From Rhodospirillales bacterium (GTDB lineage: Bacteria > Pseudomonadota > Alphaproteobacteria > Rhodospirillales_A > Casp-alpha2), in assembly GCA_016763915.1 (NCBI GenBank), contig JAESSX010000180.1, positions 1-7,345 of the forward strand: DNA of 7,345 bases, in the 5' to 3' direction. This document shows positions 5,589 to 7,345 of this stretch, in pieces. The stretch's first letter is position 1, and every line of letters starts with the position of its first letter. Under the pieces are notes generated by a model that was given only the letters and a program-made list of their open reading frames with translations, did no database searches and was not told where the DNA came from. Both the position numbers and the translations under genes were made by a program.

Positions 5589-5782
5589 CAAATTGAACTC
5601 TTACAATCGTTTTTCCCGTTCCCCCGGGGCAATCGGGGACGTCCCCCGGTTGGTAGACCCCACAGGCGGCCATGCGGGGCTTCTGGATGCCGCCCCGGGC
5701 GCCGTTTGCGGGAGTGGGCGCCCCGGCGCGCGACGGGCCCTCAGCCGGAAGCCTCGCAAGGCCGCCTGCGGGGATCAAATTG
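5589..5782. repeat. 7-bp direct repeats (CAAATTG) flanking a GC-rich palindromic segment
   Basis: CAAATTG occurs at 5589-5595 and again at 5776-5782 in the same orientation. The roughly 180 bases between are GC-rich and packed with inverted repeats, including a perfect GGGGACGTCCCC palindrome at 5635-5646; bases left of 5595 are AT-rich. The arrangement looks like an insertion with a target duplication, but the would-be ends show no terminal inverted repeat, so chance is possible. The right copy overlaps the rpoN stop codon. Confidence 0.3.
5657..5774. repeat. Long imperfect palindrome directly after rpoN
   Basis: Bases 5657-5686 and the reverse complement of 5745-5774 agree at 25 of 30 positions, sharing CAGGCGGCC near the outer end and GGCTTC near the inner end. 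The 58-base centre holds a second inverted pair (CCGGGCGCC at 5696-5704 with GGGCGCCCCGG from about 5716), so the whole unit could fold into one long two-tier hairpin. The outer edge touches the rpoN TGA (5775-5777). It has the size and shape of a dispersed palindromic repeat (REP or MITE-like), but only one copy is in the window. It may also affect the 3' end of rpoN mRNA. No T-tract follows it on the minus strand. Confidence 0.75.
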
Positions 5783-7301
5783 GATACCCCAGGCCAATGG
5801 GCGTCGATTTGTCCCGGCGCCGTTGAACGGAGGAGGGAATATGCATGGATTCCCGATATTTAGCCACCGTTCGCCGGGCGATTTCGATTCCTTCATCCTT
5901 CAAAATCACAACGATTTTATCATCGGAAAGGATTTTCTTCGGCGCCTCCTCGTCGATCAGCGCTTTGATCCGGTGGCGGACGGCTTCCGCCGAATGCACG
6001 CCGCCGCCGGTCGCCGCGATCGCGGGCGTGAAGAAATACTTCAATTCATAAATTCCCCGGGGCGTGGCGATGTATTTGTTCGAGGTCACGCGGCTGACCG
6101 TGCTTTCGTGCATTTCAATAGCTTCGGCGATATCGCGCAGCACCAGCGGTTTCAGGTATTGCACCCCTTTGGCAAAAAAACCGTCCTGTTGCACGACCAG
6201 TTCGCTGGCCACCTTGAGAATGGTGGTCGCCCGTTGATGGAGCGATTTGACCAGCCAGTTGGCGGACTGGAACTGCTCGACGATATACTGTTTTTCCGAT
6301 TTCAACCGCGTCTGGCCCCTGACCTGGGCATAGTAGTGGTTGTTGACCAGCACCCGGGGCAGCGAGTCCGAATTCAGTTCGATGATCCAACCGCCGCCCG
6401 GCGCCGCGCGCATCAGAACATCGGGGGTAATCGGCTGGGTGATGGAATGATCGAACGCCAACGCCGGTTTCGGATTCAGGGTCTTGATTTCCTCGACCAT
6501 GTCGAGCACGTCTTCCCCATCGGCGCCGCAGATCTTGGCCAGGGCTTTGAAATCCCGTTTCGCAACTAGGTCAAGGTTGTCCAGAAACGTCTGCATGCAA
6601 GGATCCAGATGATCCTTTTCGGACAATTGCAGCCCTAAGCATTCGGACAGGCTGCGCGCGAAAATGCCCGACGGGTCGAATTGCTGCAATTTCGCCAATG
6701 TCGCCTCAACCCGCTCGACACCGCAATCCAGAAGCCCGGCCACGGCCCCCAGGTCGCCGCTGATGTAGCCGGCTTCGTCCAGCATGTCGATCAGGTGCAG
6801 GCCGATCACCCGGTCGACGGGATCGGCAATGTCCATGGACAACTGAGCGTTCAGGTGATCGCGCAGCGATGGCCGGTCCGATACCGTTTCCTCAAGATTT
6901 GGCGACAACGGATCGAAGCTGCCGCCGGTGCCGGAGTCGGCGAATGATGACGTCTGATGTTGCCCCGGGCCGCCGTCGGTGGGGCCGTCCTCGGAATAGG
7001 TGTTGTTGTAATCCACGTCCCGGGCGTCATTCTCGATTTCCGCTTTCTGGACGGCGTCGAAATCGATCGATTGCAAGGCCTCCGCATCATCCGCCCCGTC
7101 GGCGGAATCCCCGTCGCCGACATCGTCCGGGTCCCGTTCGCCCTCGTCGCGTTCCAGCATGGGGTTTTTTTCGAGCTCGTCCTCGATGTATTCACCCAGT
7201 TCGAAATTGGACAGTTGCAACAGCTTGATCGCCTGTTGCAATTGCGGCGTCATCACCAGGGACTGACTCTGACGCATGTCGAGACGCGGCGTTAACGCCA
7301 T
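5775..7301 (-). CDS. rpoN: RNA polymerase sigma-54 factor RpoN
   Basis: A 508-residue sigma factor that directs RNA polymerase to -24/-12 promoters and needs AAA+ activators for open-complex formation; it classically drives nitrogen, flagellar and stress genes. Region I is the Gln/Leu-rich start 'RQSQSLVMTPQLQQAIKLLQ' (10-29). Region II is a long acidic linker (about 50-145). The core-binding region runs from about 145 to 330. The helix-turn-helix lies around 'LRDIAEAIEMHESTVSRV' (388-405), and the RpoN box 'ARRTVAKYRE', which reads the -24 element, is at 475-484. Nearly all family landmarks are intact. I chose the ATG at 7301 because GAGG lies six bases upstream and homologues begin 'MALTPRL'; the frame extends to a TTG at 7322. 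After 'SSVQRRRDK' there are ten further residues (STPIGLGYPI), and a long palindrome begins right after the TGA. hpf and ptsN follow. Confidence 0.96.
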   Translation of the reverse strand: MALTPRLDMRQSQSLVMTPQLQQAIKLLQLSNFELGEYIEDELEKNPMLERDEGERDPDDVGDGDSADGADDAEALQSIDFDAVQKAEIENDARDVDYNNTYSEDGPTDGGPGQHQTSSFADSGTGGSFDPLSPNLEETVSDRPSLRDHLNAQLSMDIADPVDRVIGLHLIDMLDEAGYISGDLGAVAGLLDCGVERVEATLAKLQQFDPSGIFARSLSECLGLQLSEKDHLDPCMQTFLDNLDLVAKRDFKALAKICGADGEDVLDMVEEIKTLNPKPALAFDHSITQPITPDVLMRAAPGGGWIIELNSDSLPRVLVNNHYYAQVRGQTRLKSEKQYIVEQFQSANWLVKSLHQRATTILKVASELVVQQDGFFAKGVQYLKPLVLRDIAEAIEMHESTVSRVTSNKYIATPRGIYELKYFFTPAIAATGGGVHSAEAVRHRIKALIDEEAPKKILSDDKIVVILKDEGIEIARRTVAKYRESMHIPSSVQRRRDKSTPIGLGYPI

Positions 7302-7345
7302 GAAAAACCTCGCCGGACACAAGAACGAAAGAAACTAGAGACTAA

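Noticed and set aside
5518..5778. 86-codon minus-strand frame overlapping the rpoN stop, starting with TTG
   Set aside because: It reads through the palindromic element and the AT-rich gap, has no ribosome site or known motif, and ends in a lysine-rich run.
5574..6569. 331-codon plus-strand frame opposite rpoN
   Set aside because: Antisense to the conserved C-terminal half of rpoN, with no recognisable domain.

Overview
The window looks like the chromosome of an alphaproteobacterium, perhaps Rhodospirillales-like. This is inferred from gene order and protein families, not from a marker gene. The evidence is: the order rpoN-hpf-ptsN on one strand; a small heat-shock protein followed directly by a DUF1150 protein (a family known mainly from alphaproteobacteria); a ROSE-type leader in front of that heat-shock gene; and a receiver-domain protein ending in a 'YFGPDRRR...GPEKR' tail. 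Most of the window is GC-rich. The first ~470 bases are sharply AT-rich (51 G+C in the 180 bases from 61 to 240, counted by hand) and stand apart from the rest.

Layout. (1) Positions 2-469, plus strand: an AT-rich single-domain response regulator. All its phosphorylation-site residues are intact, but it is cut by one in-frame TAG at 197-199. (2) Positions 501-539: a strong hairpin terminator whose T-tract faces the minus strand. (3) Positions 599-2400, minus strand: a two-gene unit, a fumarylacetoacetate-hydrolase-fold enzyme followed 20 bases later by a ketopantoate-reductase-family enzyme, with a promoter at about 2474-2501. (4) Positions 2565-3436, plus strand: a heat-shock unit made of a candidate RpoH-type promoter, a ROSE-like RNA thermometer, an Hsp20 gene and a DUF1150 gene. 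(5) Positions 3453-4094, minus strand: a membrane protein with three predicted membrane helices and a cytoplasmic cyclic-nucleotide-binding domain, convergent with the heat-shock unit. (6) Positions 4280-7301, minus strand: rpoN (sigma-54), hpf (long ribosome hibernation factor) and ptsN (EIIA-Ntr). A 397-base gap between rpoN and hpf holds a large palindromic element, a promoter candidate and a bulged hairpin.

How the genes work together. RpoN, HPF and PtsN are the classic nitrogen/energy-stress cluster: an alternative sigma factor, a factor that parks ribosomes in inactive dimers, and a phosphocarrier that senses nitrogen and carbon state. The Hsp20 unit appears controlled twice by heat, through its promoter and through a leader hairpin that hides the ribosome-binding site. 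The FAH/reductase pair is probably a small catabolic unit of unknown substrate.

The points most worth a second look are the ROSE-like hairpin with its bulged G, the single stop codon that splits an otherwise intact receiver domain, and the palindromic element that begins exactly at the rpoN stop codon. I saw no clear novel multi-gene defence or mobile system, no CRISPR array and no tRNA or rRNA gene.
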